Positions 46,687 to 55,359 are shown, counted from the first letter of the stretch. The stretch is DNA of 55,359 bases from JBIIUJ01 sp044340025 (GCA_044340025.1 JBIIUJ010000003.1:1-55359); one strand, 5' to 3'. Made by a program: numbers and translations. The notes: generated by a model not told the origin, from the sequence alone.

Positions 46687-46959
46687 ATGATGCAACTGAT
46701 CCTCGATAATGTCTTCGACGTCATCACCGTTGGGCTGTTCATCGTGCTGGTGGTGATGCACCTCAACCGGATCAAGACCGATGACGCCCCGTTGTGGAAG
46801 TATCTGATCGCGGCGGTCGGGTGCGCGGCCTCCGACCTTGCGAGCGATGAGGGCTATCATCTGGTGGCGCTCGCGCTCCTGTTCCCGCTGCTCTATTTCA
46901 TCTGGTTCCATCTCGTGAAGTTCGACGAGCTGGGCAAGGAACCGGAATCCGGGCGCTAG
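46687..46959 (+). CDS. Small membrane protein resembling XrtV-type exosortase accessory proteins
   Basis: The 90-residue protein has two hydrophobic segments. The layout D-V-I-T-V-G-L-F-I-V-L-V-V, a D-x-x-L-W-K-Y segment, A-V-G-C-A and then a second helix (HLVALALLFPLLYFIWF) recalls, from memory, a family of about 90 aa annotated as XrtV sorting-system accessory protein. I cannot verify that by search. The window does contain two PEP-CTERM substrates, but no exosortase is nearby. ATG 46687 is followed by a second ATG at 46690. Confidence 0.5.
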   Translation: MMQLILDNVFDVITVGLFIVLVVMHLNRIKTDDAPLWKYLIAAVGCAASDLASDEGYHLVALALLFPLLYFIWFHLVKFDELGKEPESGR

Positions 46960-46971
46960 GGCGATCCCGGT

Positions 46972-47865
46972 TCAGGCCGGCACGCCGGCCAGAGCCTTGC
47001 GCAGATTGCCGCCCGCAGCGGCAAGCGCGGCGCGCGCATCGGCAGGCGCAAGGCCGGAAGCGATGAGCGCGGCGGTCTTGATGTCGTTGCCGGCCTCAGC
47101 CAGCGCGGCCTGCGCCGTCTCGGCGTCGCAATCAGCGATCAGCGCCACCATCCCGCGTGCGCGCGCGGCGAGTTTCTCGTTCGAGATGACCATATCCACC
47201 ATCATGCCGCGATAGACCCGGCCGAGCCGCAGCATGATCGTGGTGGACAGCAGGTTGAGCGCCGCCTTCTGGGCGGTGCCGGCCTTCATCCGGGTGGAGC
47301 CAGCCACCAGTTCGCTGCCGGTTTCCGCCAGGATCGGGTGGTCGGCCGCCGCCAGCAGCGGCGCGCCCTTGTTGTTGGCCACCGCGATGGTGAGGGCGCC
47401 GGCAGTGCGGGCAGCCTCGATCACGGCGCGGGTGTAGGGGGTGCGTCCGCTGGCGGCGACCCCGATCACCACGTCCTGCGGGCCAAGCCCCAAAGCTGCG
47501 ATTTCGGCCACGGCGGCGTCGGCGTCGTCTTCGGCGCCCTCCGCGCTCTGGCTCAGCGCGCCCATGCCGCCTGCGATCGCATAGGCCAGCCGGCTCGCCG
47601 GCCAGCCATAGGTCGGCTGAAGCTCCACCCCGTCCTGCGCGGCGATCCGGCCGGAGGTGCCGGCGCCGGCATAGACGAGCCGGCCTTCAGGGCCGCGGCT
47701 CAGCCGCTCGGCGGCGGCGTCGCAGGCGGCAGCGATGGCGTTCACCTGGCTGGTGAGGGTGGCGACAGCGGTGATCTGGCCTTCCAGCATCGCCTCGACG
47801 GCCTCGGCGCTGGGCCAGCTGTCGATCTCCAGAAAACGGGGGCTCAGATCTTCGGTCGAAAACAT
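46972..47865 (-). CDS. murQ: N-acetylmuramic acid 6-phosphate etherase
   Basis: MurQ cleaves the lactyl ether of MurNAc-6-phosphate to give GlcNAc-6-phosphate in peptidoglycan recycling. The SIS domain motifs are visible as RLVYAGAGTSGRIAAQDGVE, then VVIGVAASGRTPYTRAVIEA and GSTRMKAGTAQKAALNLLST. The catalytic glutamate region is in the segment TGSELVAGSTRMKAG. Length is 297 aa. It is close to the 3' end of the small membrane protein gene (convergent, 12 bp). Confidence 0.96.
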   Translation of the reverse strand: MFSTEDLSPRFLEIDSWPSAEAVEAMLEGQITAVATLTSQVNAIAAACDAAAERLSRGPEGRLVYAGAGTSGRIAAQDGVELQPTYGWPASRLAYAIAGGMGALSQSAEGAEDDADAAVAEIAALGLGPQDVVIGVAASGRTPYTRAVIEAARTAGALTIAVANNKGAPLLAAADHPILAETGSELVAGSTRMKAGTAQKAALNLLSTTIMLRLGRVYRGMMVDMVISNEKLAARARGMVALIADCDAETAQAALAEAGNDIKTAALIASGLAPADARAALAAAGGNLRKALAGVPA

Positions 47866-47937
47866 GGTTGGGCGTCCTCAGCGCAGCCCGCCTATAGCGG
47901 GCAAGCATGACGATCTGAAAGGGATTGATGTGCGGTT

Positions 47938-49170
47938 CTAGCCGCGCGCCCCGAAGACGAGGCTTGCCGACCAGGCGGCCGCCGAAGTCTGGCCGAGGCC
48001 CTCCACCGCCGTCGTCTCGCGCGCGGCCGCCGGCGACATCGCCGCCGTCAGCGACCAGTTCCAGTAGCGCAAAATCGTCTGGGCCTTGTTGGTGGAGAGG
48101 CTGTCGTAAAGCTCGAGCGCGTTGCGGAAGGTGGAATCGCTCGCCAGCTCCCCCTCCGAGCGACGGATCGTGCGCCAGAGCGTCTCGATCGAGGGGCGCT
48201 TCAGCGCGGTGGCCTTGCACAGGATGGCGATGGCGTCGCCGGAGATATCGGAGAGGATCTGGGCGATCACGGCAGGCTTCAGCCCGGCCAGATAGCCCAC
48301 TTCGCGAATGCGCTCTGTCGAGACGCCCTCGTTCAGGGCCTCGATGGCGTCTTCCAGGCTCGCATAGGGGCTGCGCTCGATGGCGGAACGGCTGCGTTGG
48401 CGGCGCTCCACAAACTGAAGCGTCTTGCGCACCAGCGGATCGGACCAGTTGGTCTCCATCGCGCGGGGAAGCAGATCGGCCAGCGCATCCTGCAGCACCA
48501 GCCGCTCGGCCGCGAACCGGCGCAGGAGCCGGCGGCGCTGCTCGGCGTCGCACCACCAGAACAGCGTGTAGGCCTGGGTGGGCGTCATTTCCGGACGGCG
48601 CAGCAGAAGCGGGATGAGGGCGGCGATATCGCGGCTTTCCTTCACCAGCCGGTCGACCGCCGGGCCGGAAAGCCGCGCGCCGGGATTGCGCAAAAGCGCC
48701 TCCACCACGTCGGTCTCGCACAGCACGACCAGCTCGTCGGCCACGGCCTCGCGCACCTGCTTGCGCCGGGCGATCAGCAGGCGGTGTTCGCGCTGGCCTT
48801 CGCGGATCGTGGCGATCAGATCGGAATCGTCGAAGGCGTCGCTTTCTTCCAGAAGCGGGCGCGCCACCTCCGCGACATCGACCGCCAGCCGGCGCAACAG
48901 CGATTTGGGCGCCTCCGACAGAGCCATCACCCGCTCGGCGCAGCGCCGGCGCACTTCGACGTCGCTTTCCGCCAGCGTCTCCAGCAGCAGATCGGCCGCC
49001 ATCTGGCGTTCGTGCGGGGTGATGCGCGTGCTGGGCATGGCCACCACGTCCTGCAGACGCCGCACCAGGACCGCGCGCAGGCGCATCTCCGGCGCAGCGC
49101 TGGCCGGGATCGGCGCCGAGGCCGGGACCGGGGCGGAAAGATCGGGGAAAGCGCGCTCCATCGCCCTCAT
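47938..49170 (-). CDS. DUF2336 domain-containing protein
   Basis: This is a 410-residue soluble protein of armadillo/HEAT-like helices, with the DUF2336-typical RVMALSEAPKSLLRRLAVDV, YLAGLKPAVIAQILSD and LCKATALKRPSIETLWRTI segments. DUF2336 proteins are widespread in alphaproteobacteria and their role is unclear. A cell-cycle or stress function has been suggested for some. The start is ATG 49170 or ATG 49161. The divergent MFS gene begins about 90 bp away, so the two share a control region. I see no CtrA box or other clear operator there. Confidence 0.88.
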   Translation of the reverse strand: MRAMERAFPDLSAPVPASAPIPASAAPEMRLRAVLVRRLQDVVAMPSTRITPHERQMAADLLLETLAESDVEVRRRCAERVMALSEAPKSLLRRLAVDVAEVARPLLEESDAFDDSDLIATIREGQREHRLLIARRKQVREAVADELVVLCETDVVEALLRNPGARLSGPAVDRLVKESRDIAALIPLLLRRPEMTPTQAYTLFWWCDAEQRRRLLRRFAAERLVLQDALADLLPRAMETNWSDPLVRKTLQFVERRQRSRSAIERSPYASLEDAIEALNEGVSTERIREVGYLAGLKPAVIAQILSDISGDAIAILCKATALKRPSIETLWRTIRRSEGELASDSTFRNALELYDSLSTNKAQTILRYWNWSLTAAMSPAAARETTAVEGLGQTSAAAWSASLVFGARG

Positions 49171-49260
49171 CTATCGATCAAACGCGGTTAAGGCTTCGTA
49201 GTGCAGCCGCCATGCGCGCGCGTGGCTGGTTTTCCGCGCGGCAGGCTTTACCTGAACGGA

Positions 49261-50520
49261 GTGATCATTGCCGCCGCCCAGACCCCGCCCCGCGAATTGC
49301 CGGCCTATGCCGCCGCGATCGTGTGCTATTTTGTGGGTTTCGGCATCCAGATGGTGCTGTTTCCCTATCTGATCGCCAATACGCTGGGCGCCAGCCCCCA
49401 GGCGGTGGGCGCAGCCCAGGCGGCGGGCCAGATGCCGCTGCTCGTGCTGCTGCTCTGGGGCGGGGTGGCGGCCGAACGCGCACCGACCCGTGCCTGGCTT
49501 GTGGGGCTTCATGCGCTGGCTGCGACCCCCGCGCTGGGGCTGGCCGCGCTGATCGCCGCAGATCAGCTCAGCTATGCGGTGATGCTGGGCTTTGGCGCGG
49601 TCATGGGCGCGCTGACAGCGTTTCTGATGCCGGCGCGCGACGCCGCGCTCAACGGGGTGGTGGCGCGCGACACAGCCGCCGGCCGCTCGACCGACTTGCA
49701 GAAGTCCATCGCCGCCGTCACGGCCGCCCAGCTCGGCGCTCAGGTGGTGGGCATGACGCTCGCGGGCTTTGCCGGCGCGGCGCCAGTGGAAGCGCTTTTG
49801 TGCGTGCAGGCCGGCGCGTTTGGGCTGGCGGCCCTGTTCTGCCTGCGGCTCGCCCGGCGCGAGCCCGCCAAGCCGCGCACCGGCCGCAATCCGATCGCAG
49901 AGATCCGCGAAGGGCTCAGCCTGACGCTGCGCCACGATGTGCTGCTGCCGATGGTGCTGATCGGGCTCTATGTGGGCGTTTTCATCATCGGCTCGTTTTC
50001 GGTGTTGTTCCCGCTGATGATCCGCGACGAGTTCGCCCTGGGCGCACAGGCGCTGTCGGCCGCCTTTGTGGCGTTCTGGACCGGCTCCTTCCTCTCCTCG
50101 ATCGTGCTGTCGCGTCGGGCCGCCATCGTGCGCCCCGGTCGGGCGCTTCTGTTTGCCCAGGCGATCGGCGCGGCGGCGCTGGCGAGCTTTGCGATTGAAA
50201 AGCCGTTCGCGTTGTTTCTCGTCTCGGTTTTCCTGTGGGGCCTTGCGGCGGGCGTGGCTTTCGCCATGAGCCGGACCATCGTGCAGGAAGCCGCCCCGTC
50301 CATGGCGATCGCGCGGGTGCTTGCGATCTATTCGCTGGGCTTCATGGGCGGCGCGCCGATCGGGGCGGCGCTGATGGGCTTCTCGGCTGAAGTGCTCGGC
50401 GTTCGCATGGCCGCGCTCGTGCCGGCCATCGGTCTGCTGGTCGGCATCGCACTGGTGGCGACGCGCACGCCGATCTGGCGTCTGGCGCGGGACGCGGAAG
50501 GAACCACAGCGGTCGCCTGA
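49261..50520 (+). CDS. MFS transporter
   Basis: The protein has twelve predicted membrane segments in two halves, with LIANTLGASPQAVGAAQAAG in the first and ARDTAAGRSTDLQKSIAAV as a central loop, then SFSVLFPLMIRDEF and LLFAQAIGAAALASFAI in the second. It belongs to the MFS_3-like/enterobactin-exporter-like group judged by the Asp/Arg pattern, but the substrate is unknown. The start is uncertain: GTG 49261 gives 419 aa and GTG 49201 would add 20 residues that are not membrane-like. It is divergent from the DUF2336 gene. Confidence 0.85.
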   Translation: MIIAAAQTPPRELPAYAAAIVCYFVGFGIQMVLFPYLIANTLGASPQAVGAAQAAGQMPLLVLLLWGGVAAERAPTRAWLVGLHALAATPALGLAALIAADQLSYAVMLGFGAVMGALTAFLMPARDAALNGVVARDTAAGRSTDLQKSIAAVTAAQLGAQVVGMTLAGFAGAAPVEALLCVQAGAFGLAALFCLRLARREPAKPRTGRNPIAEIREGLSLTLRHDVLLPMVLIGLYVGVFIIGSFSVLFPLMIRDEFALGAQALSAAFVAFWTGSFLSSIVLSRRAAIVRPGRALLFAQAIGAAALASFAIEKPFALFLVSVFLWGLAAGVAFAMSRTIVQEAAPSMAIARVLAIYSLGFMGGAPIGAALMGFSAEVLGVRMAALVPAIGLLVGIALVATRTPIWRLARDAEGTTAVA

Positions 50521-50582
50521 GGCAGCGCCGGCTCCGGTCGGATCGAGCTTCGCCTATCCCCCGGACAGACGCCGCGGCGATT

Positions 50583-51602
50583 TCAGGCCGCTTGCTCCAG
50601 CGGGGCCGACCATTGGCCAAGGCTCGCGAGCCCGTTCATGCGCGCCCGCTTCAGGAAGGCGGCCTGTGCGGCGGGCACGTTATCCGCCTTGCCGCTCCAG
50701 GTCTTCTGGGGCGTGGCCTGCAGCGCGCGGCCATAGGAGAAGGTCATCTTCCAGGGGAAGCCGCCGATCTCGTTCATGCGCGAGAGCCGGGCGGTGGCAT
50801 CCTCGTCGGACATGCCGCCCGACAGATAGGCAATGCCCGGCACGGCGGACGGCACGGTGATCTTCAGGCAGGTGATGGTGGCCTCGGCCACTTCATCCAG
50901 GCTCGCCTGCTTGGGGCACTTCATGCCCGGAACCACCATATTCGGTTTCAGAACAATGCCTTCCAGCTGGACGCGCTGCTCGAACAGCTCGTCGAACACG
51001 GTCTTCAGCACCGCCTCGGTCACTTCAAAGCAGCGGCCGATGTCGTGGGCGCCGTCCATCAGAACCTCGGGCTCCACGATCGGCACGATGCCGGCGGCCT
51101 GGCACAGGCCGGCATAGCGGGCCAGCGCATGGGCGTTCGCCTTGATCGCGCCGCGCGTGGGGATGCCGCCGCCAATGTCGATCACGGCGCGCCACTTGGC
51201 GAACCGGGCGCCCCGATCGTGATATTTCTTCAGCCGGCCGGCCAGCTGGTCGAGACCCTTGGTGATCGTTTCGCCGGGGAAGCCGGGCAGGGGCTCCACG
51301 CCCTCGTCCACCTTGATGCCTGGGATCGAGCCGGCCTGCTCGATCAGCTTCACCAGCGGCGTGCCATCGGCGGCGTCCTGCCAGATCGTCTCGTCAAACA
51401 GGATGACGCCGGAAATGTAGTCCATCGCCGGCTTCGCCCGGAACATCATCTCGCGATAGTCGCGGCGGTTGGTCTGGGTGTTGTCCACGCCGATGGAGTC
51501 AAACCGCTTCTGGATCGTGCCCGTCGATTCATCCGCCGCCAGAATGCCGCGCCCCGGGGCGACCATGGCTTCAGCGATCTTGTTCAAAGCGGCGAGATCC
51601 AT
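50583..51602 (-). CDS. Class I fructose-bisphosphate aldolase
   Basis: This glycolytic and gluconeogenic enzyme interconverts fructose-1,6-bisphosphate with the triose phosphates through a Schiff base. The family (eukaryote-like class I) motifs are GRGILAADESTGTIQKRF at the start, VDEGVEPLPGF, FAKWRAVIDIG, VEPEVLMDG, and the Schiff-base lysine in EGIVLKPNMVVPG at about residue 219. YLSGGMSDEDATARL follows. The length of 339 aa is typical. It is monocistronic between MFS and Kef-like genes. Confidence 0.95.
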   Translation of the reverse strand: MDLAALNKIAEAMVAPGRGILAADESTGTIQKRFDSIGVDNTQTNRRDYREMMFRAKPAMDYISGVILFDETIWQDAADGTPLVKLIEQAGSIPGIKVDEGVEPLPGFPGETITKGLDQLAGRLKKYHDRGARFAKWRAVIDIGGGIPTRGAIKANAHALARYAGLCQAAGIVPIVEPEVLMDGAHDIGRCFEVTEAVLKTVFDELFEQRVQLEGIVLKPNMVVPGMKCPKQASLDEVAEATITCLKITVPSAVPGIAYLSGGMSDEDATARLSRMNEIGGFPWKMTFSYGRALQATPQKTWSGKADNVPAAQAAFLKRARMNGLASLGQWSAPLEQAA

Positions 51603-51702
51603 GGGCCCTATCCTCGACTCATTGTGCGCTGCGGCGCGTTGTGCCTTTGGGCTGTGGCAACTGCAAGGCGCATGCCGCGCTCACGCAAAGCGCATGCCGC
51701 GC

Positions 51703-53634
51703 TCAGCGCCTTTCCCCCGGAGCATCCGGGGTCGGATCCTCGCGGGCCTCGGCGTCCCAGGCTTCGTCCACGTCGGCCGCGACCGTGAAGGCGGCGGTGT
51801 CGCGCCGGAACAATTCCTCTTCCAGCGCTGTGCGATCGCGCACGATCCGCTGGTACTCGCCGAAGGGGAGGGTGCGCCAATGGGCGAACATCTCCTCCAG
51901 CAGCTTCTCGTCGAAGCGGGTGAAGATGCGGCCGGCGCGCTCGGCCTTGTAGGCAGGCTTTCCCAGCAATCGCAACGCCTTGACGCCCAACCGCGTGCCA
52001 GCGGCGAAGGTTTCGCGCTCCAGCGCCTCCACGCCAAGCGCCATCAGCTCATAGGCGTGCCGGCGGTCATAGGCGCGCGCGGCGATCTTCAGATGCGGGA
52101 AAGCCCGCCGTGCAATCTCGACAAGCTCGGTGGCCTTCTCGCGATCATCGATCGCCACCACCAGCAGCTTGGCGTCGCCCGCTCCGGCGAGCCGCAGCAG
52201 ATCCAGCCGCAGCGCATCGCCATAATTCACCTTCCGGCCGAAGCCGCGCAGGAGCTCCACCTGGTCGGCGTCATGATCGAGAACGCTCACGCTCTGGCCC
52301 ATGGCCGACAGAAGCCGGCCCACCGACTGGCCGAACCGGCCATAGCCCGCCACGATGACATCCGGCCGCCCCTCCTCCACGTCCGGCGCGCGCGCGCCAG
52401 CCTGAGCCTGGCCGAGGAGGCGCTGCGACAGCGTGGTCGCGGCGATCACCAGAAGCGGGGTCAGCATCATCGACACGACCACCGCCGCGGTCAGCACCGG
52501 AGCATAGGCCGGCGCCAGGATGCCCCCTGCCAGCGAGACCGAGAACAGCACCAGCGCAAACTCCCCGCTCTCGGCCAGCGCCAGCCCGATGAAGCCGGCA
52601 TCCCCAAGCCGGTGGCGGAACGCCAGCGCCACCAGAAAGCCCGCAAGCGCCTTCACCGCAATCGCGCCCAGCGCCAGACCCAGGATCAGAAGCGGCTCGC
52701 GCAGCACCAGCGCAAGGTCGATGCTCGCCCCCACAGTGATGAAAAACAGGCCCAGAAGCAGGCCGCGGAACGGGTCGATGTCGCCTTCGATCTCGTGGCG
52801 AAACTCGCTGTCGGCCAGCACCACACCCGCCACGAACGCGCCCAGCGCGGCCGAAAGCCCGACGCTTTGCATCAGAAGCGCCACGCCCACCACGAGCGCC
52901 AGCGCAAAGGCGGTGAAGATCTCGTGCAGGCCAGAGCGCGCGATCCAGCGAAATACCGGGCGCAGCACCAGCCGGCCGGCCGCCACCACGCCGCCGACGG
53001 CTGCGATGATTCCGATGGCCTGAACCCAGACGGGCTGGCTGGCCAGAACCCCGCCGCCATGGCCGCCCGCCTCGCCGGCGCCCGCCACAGGCAAGGTCGC
53101 CAGCAGCGGAAACAGCGCCAGTTTCGGGATGATCGCCATGTCCTGAAACAGGAGGATCGAGAAACTGGCCCGGCCGGCGTCTGTGCCCACCATCCCGCGC
53201 TCGCGCAGAGAGGTCAGCACGATCGCAGTCGACGATTGCGACAGCGCCAGCCCGATCGCCAGGGCCATCTGCCAGGAGAGGCCGAACGCCGCGATCCCCA
53301 CCCCCGCGAGCGCACATCCGCAGAGCAGCACATGCGCGCCCCCCATCCCCAGGATGGAGGTGCGCATCGCCCAGAGCCGGGCGGGTTGCAGTTCCAGCCC
53401 GATCAGGAACAGCATGATGACGATGCCGAACTCTGCAGCCTGGCGCAGCCCCTCCGAAGTCGCCGCGTCGCCGATCAGACCCAGCGCCTGCGGCCCGATG
53501 ATTACCCCGGCGAAGAGATAGCCAAGCACGGAGCCGAGCCCCAGCCGCTTGGCGATGGGCGCCGCGATCGCGGCGGCGGCCAGAAACACGAAGGCCGCTT
53601 CCAGAAGGCCAGGCCCGGCGGGCGCGTCGTGCAT
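51703..53634 (-). CDS. KefC-like monovalent cation:proton antiporter (CPA2) with RCK/TrkA-N domain
   Basis: The N-terminal about 390 residues form 12-13 membrane helices with CPA2 motifs: GLGSVLGYLFAGVIIGPQAL, GIVIMLFLIGLELQP, and ALSQSSTAIVLTSL. The cytosolic part is an NAD-binding RCK domain (VIVAGYGRFGQSVGRLLS, then LDHDADQVELLR). A charged tail follows. The protein probably exports potassium in exchange for protons under electrophile stress, as KefB/KefC do. The RCK domain would hold the glutathione-adduct switch. ATG 53634 overlaps the stop of the upstream KefF-like flavoprotein gene (TGATG). Length 643 aa. Confidence 0.93.
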   Translation of the reverse strand: MHDAPAGPGLLEAAFVFLAAAAIAAPIAKRLGLGSVLGYLFAGVIIGPQALGLIGDAATSEGLRQAAEFGIVIMLFLIGLELQPARLWAMRTSILGMGGAHVLLCGCALAGVGIAAFGLSWQMALAIGLALSQSSTAIVLTSLRERGMVGTDAGRASFSILLFQDMAIIPKLALFPLLATLPVAGAGEAGGHGGGVLASQPVWVQAIGIIAAVGGVVAAGRLVLRPVFRWIARSGLHEIFTAFALALVVGVALLMQSVGLSAALGAFVAGVVLADSEFRHEIEGDIDPFRGLLLGLFFITVGASIDLALVLREPLLILGLALGAIAVKALAGFLVALAFRHRLGDAGFIGLALAESGEFALVLFSVSLAGGILAPAYAPVLTAAVVVSMMLTPLLVIAATTLSQRLLGQAQAGARAPDVEEGRPDVIVAGYGRFGQSVGRLLSAMGQSVSVLDHDADQVELLRGFGRKVNYGDALRLDLLRLAGAGDAKLLVVAIDDREKATELVEIARRAFPHLKIAARAYDRRHAYELMALGVEALERETFAAGTRLGVKALRLLGKPAYKAERAGRIFTRFDEKLLEEMFAHWRTLPFGEYQRIVRDRTALEEELFRRDTAAFTVAADVDEAWDAEAREDPTPDAPGERR

Positions 53635-54179
53635 CAGGCCGCCTCCCCCGCGATCAGGGCCTCAAGCCTTGCGCGGTAGGCGCCGGCCTGCGCGATCAGC
53701 GCGTCGGCGGGCTGCTTGCGGCTGGCGGTCAGCAGGAAAGGGGGCGCCCAGCGACAGCCGCACAGATGCGCGGTCGCCTCGAACGGGCGGAGCAATTCCG
53801 CCAGCGTGAACCGGTTCAGGCCCTCCGGGGCATAGGCGGCGTCGGCTCCGCCAGCCGTGATCGCCTGCATCCACGTCTTGCCTGCAAGCGCGGTTCCCCC
53901 GACGCCGAACGCCCACCCATGCGTAAGCACCAGATCGAGCCATTCCTTCACGATGGCAGGGGCGGAATACCAATAGAGCGGATGCTGCACCACGATGACG
54001 TCATGGGCGGCCAGACGCGCCTGCTCGGCTTCCACGTCGATCAGGAAATCCGGATAGGTCTCGTAAAGGTCGTGCACTGTCACGCCCGCCACGCCCTCCG
54101 CCGCCACGCGCAGCGCGCGGTTGGCGCGGGAGCGGTGATAGGCCGGATGGGCGAAGAGGAGCAGGAGACGCTGCGGCAC
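53634..54179 (-). CDS. KefF-like NAD(P)H:quinone oxidoreductase (flavodoxin-like)
   Basis: The 181-residue flavodoxin-fold enzyme starts with LLLLFAHPAYHRSRANRAL. It has the FMN/NADPH-site QHPLYWYSAPAIVKEWLDLV and TAGGADAAY, as in KefF/MdaB. KefF is the ancillary regulatory subunit of KefC and also reduces quinones. The stop codon overlaps the start of the antiporter gene, and its order KefF then Kef matches the enteric kefFC operon. The start is ATG 54179. Confidence 0.93.
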   Translation of the reverse strand: MPQRLLLLFAHPAYHRSRANRALRVAAEGVAGVTVHDLYETYPDFLIDVEAEQARLAAHDVIVVQHPLYWYSAPAIVKEWLDLVLTHGWAFGVGGTALAGKTWMQAITAGGADAAYAPEGLNRFTLAELLRPFEATAHLCGCRWAPPFLLTASRKQPADALIAQAGAYRARLEALIAGEAA

Positions 54180-54254
54180 GATATGCTGCCATAGACCCCT
54201 CGCGTGGGTTCACGAAAGGGGCGGCTGCGCCGCAGGTCGGTCGGGCTGCGCGTG

Positions 54255-55286
54255 CTAGGCCCGGCGTCGCCGCGCGACGCCCGCAAGCAGGCGCTCCACC
54301 AGGGGGGCCTCGGCGGCTCCGGCGCGCTTCAGGCCAAGCTCGGTCTCGCGTGCGGCCGCGAGCGCCTGGCCAAGCGCTTCCCGGCTCCAGGCCTCAACGT
54401 CGCGCACGAGCGTCTGCTGATCGGAGCGGAACACCGGCGGCTGCAGCGCGGCGATCGCCTCCATCACGCCGCGCCCCGAAGCGACGCCAGCGCGCACCTC
54501 CAGCACCCGGCGCAAGCGGCGCTCCACCGCGCGGGTCATCTGCACGCCGGAGGCGCCGGCCGCCAGCGCGCGCCGGCCTTCCTGAAGGGCGCCGGCGACA
54601 TCCCCGCCAACCGCCCGGGCGGCCGCGCGTTCGCCATCGCCCTCGCGTGCGGCGGCGCTGAGCGCCTCCACCTCGGCAATCTCGATCGGGCGCGAGAGAT
54701 CGGCGCTGAACAGGGCGAGCTTGTCGGCCTCGGCGGCCGCGCTGTCGCGGTCCAGCGCGAGATCGGCCAGAAACAGCTCCAGCGCTTCGGGCTGGATCGA
54801 GACGCCCAGCGCCTTGAGCCGCTGGCGCACAAAGTCGGCGGCCTCGCCGGCGTCGAGGGCGAAGGTCTGGAGCGCGGCGGCGGCGCGGGCGGCCTCGAAG
54901 GCGGCGCGCAGCTTCGACTTGCTGGCAAGCTCGCCAGCCTCCACCACCAGCATGCCGGCAGGCTGAAGCCGGCCGGCCTCAATTTCTTCCAGCGTTTTCA
55001 GGATGGTGGGCGCGCCGGCTTCGCCCGAAAGCTTCAGGCGCACGATCTCCACCCCGCCAAACAGCGATTGGGCGGCGAGCGCGTCCGCCAGCCGGCGCGG
55101 ATCGGCTTTCAGGTCATCCTCGGTCAGGCGGGTGATGGCGGCCTCGCCCACGGCTTTGGTCTTGCGCGCCACCATCTCGTCGGCCAGCGCCCGCACGGCG
55201 CCGCGATCCGGCCCGAAGATCAGCGCAGCCGGCGGCAGGCCCGCCTCGCGCGCGAACCGGGCGGCGGCCGCGCCCGCGTGCTTCAC
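54255..55286 (-). CDS. holA: DNA polymerase III subunit delta (HolA)
   Basis: The delta subunit opens the beta clamp for loading. The family layout is seen in LIFGPDRGAVRALADEMVA at the N-terminus, SLFGGVEIVRLKL in the clamp-interacting region, and the downstream helices LELFLADLALDRDSAAAEA and LEGALQEGRRAL-like segment. It lacks a P-loop, as expected for delta. Length is 343 aa. GTG 55286 overlaps the lptE stop codon (GTGA), the usual alphaproteobacterial order. Confidence 0.93.
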   Translation of the reverse strand: MKHAGAAAARFAREAGLPPAALIFGPDRGAVRALADEMVARKTKAVGEAAITRLTEDDLKADPRRLADALAAQSLFGGVEIVRLKLSGEAGAPTILKTLEEIEAGRLQPAGMLVVEAGELASKSKLRAAFEAARAAAALQTFALDAGEAADFVRQRLKALGVSIQPEALELFLADLALDRDSAAAEADKLALFSADLSRPIEIAEVEALSAAAREGDGERAAARAVGGDVAGALQEGRRALAAGASGVQMTRAVERRLRRVLEVRAGVASGRGVMEAIAALQPPVFRSDQQTLVRDVEAWSREALGQALAAARETELGLKRAGAAEAPLVERLLAGVARRRRA

Positions 55287-55357
55287 TTTGAGGGCTGCCT
55301 TGCCGCCCGCTGGCGCAGCACAAGCTCGGTCCGGATGCGTTCGGCAAGCACGCCGGC
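55283..55357 (-). CDS. lptE: LPS assembly lipoprotein LptE, C-terminal fragment
   Basis: Only the last 24 codons are in the window, translating as AGVLAERIRTELVLRQRAAR and a short QPSK tail before TGA 55283-55285. The fragment is amphipathic and charged, as at the end of LptE. The identification relies on the four-base GTGA overlap with holA, since lptE-holA is the conserved order. The coding strand runs off the window's right edge. Confidence 0.6.
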   Translation of the reverse strand, partial: AGVLAERIRTELVLRQRAARQPSK

Positions 55358-55359
55358 GA

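Noticed and set aside
51469..53679. A 736-codon open frame on the plus strand, antisense to the Kef-like antiporter gene
   Set aside because: The product is a charged Gln/Arg/His-rich sequence without a recognisable domain. The minus strand encodes a complete CPA2 transporter with RCK domain.
1..55359. tRNA, rRNA, riboswitch or other structured RNA genes
   Set aside because: No cloverleaf, T-loop (GGTTCGAATCC-like) or recognisable riboswitch core was seen by reading. A covariance-model search was not possible here.

Overview
This window is GC-rich, densely packed chromosomal DNA from an alphaproteobacterium. It most resembles the Caulobacterales/Maricaulales/Hyphomonadaceae group. The supporting signs are a full CtrA-type box (TTAA-N7-TTAA) in front of ftsZ, a GANTC site at the ftsZ start, a COQ9-family protein, a DUF2336 protein, PEPxxWA-type PEP-CTERM proteins, a TonB-dependent receptor, DUF2975 paired with a small HTH protein, and System I cytochrome c maturation genes. 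The species cannot be named from the sequence alone. No rRNA, tRNA, CRISPR array, prophage or insertion sequence was recognised.

Layout. 1-2410: end of lptA, then lptB and rpoN. 2522-5525: a serine hydrolase, a DUF2975/HTH pair, a fasciclin lipoprotein and a small membrane protein. 5636-12621: rdgB-hemW, an EVE-domain protein, a small membrane protein, a lytic transglycosylase, a class A PBP and an aldehyde dehydrogenase. 12884-17652: lpxC, an acetyltransferase, an XRE regulator, bamD and recN. 17649-23811: a TetR/membrane-protein divergon with two clear operators, the divergent efp/epmA pair, a COQ9-family gene, rpsU, rpmA-rplU and a maleate-isomerase-family protein that seems to lack the family cysteines. 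24037-29175: ftsZ, serC, an acetyltransferase and serA. 29285-36403: an accessory-looking block with two PEP-CTERM proteins, a TIGR02999-type sigma factor, a Ser/Thr kinase with a TPR tail, an HTH-TM-TPR regulator and a PagL-like outer membrane enzyme. 36433-41575: purA, folB with an overlapping pteridine-reductase-like SDR, and a TonB-dependent receptor. 41771-46568: ccmABCDG with a small downstream gene, ftsY and an acetyltransferase. 46687-50520: a small membrane protein resembling exosortase-accessory proteins, murQ, a DUF2336 protein and an MFS transporter. 50583-55357: class I aldolase, a KefFC-like antiporter pair, holA and the end of lptE.

How the genes fit together. Envelope biogenesis dominates: LPS synthesis and export (lptA, lptB, lpxC, lptE), outer-membrane protein assembly (bamD), peptidoglycan synthesis and recycling (PBP1A, transglycosylase, murQ) and division (ftsZ). 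EF-P and its modifying enzyme EpmA sit back to back, serC and serA share a serine pathway, and the KefF-like flavoprotein overlaps its antiporter.

The most novel-looking parts are three. The 29-36 kb block places two secreted PEP-CTERM proteins around a sigma factor and a transmembrane kinase. A palindromic TATCGATA element recurs at the same distance upstream of the DUF2975-HTH operon and of a small membrane protein gene. Several families of intergenic hairpin repeats are present. Two genes in the 29-36 kb block (the kinase and the PagL-like gene) also look damaged at their 3' ends.
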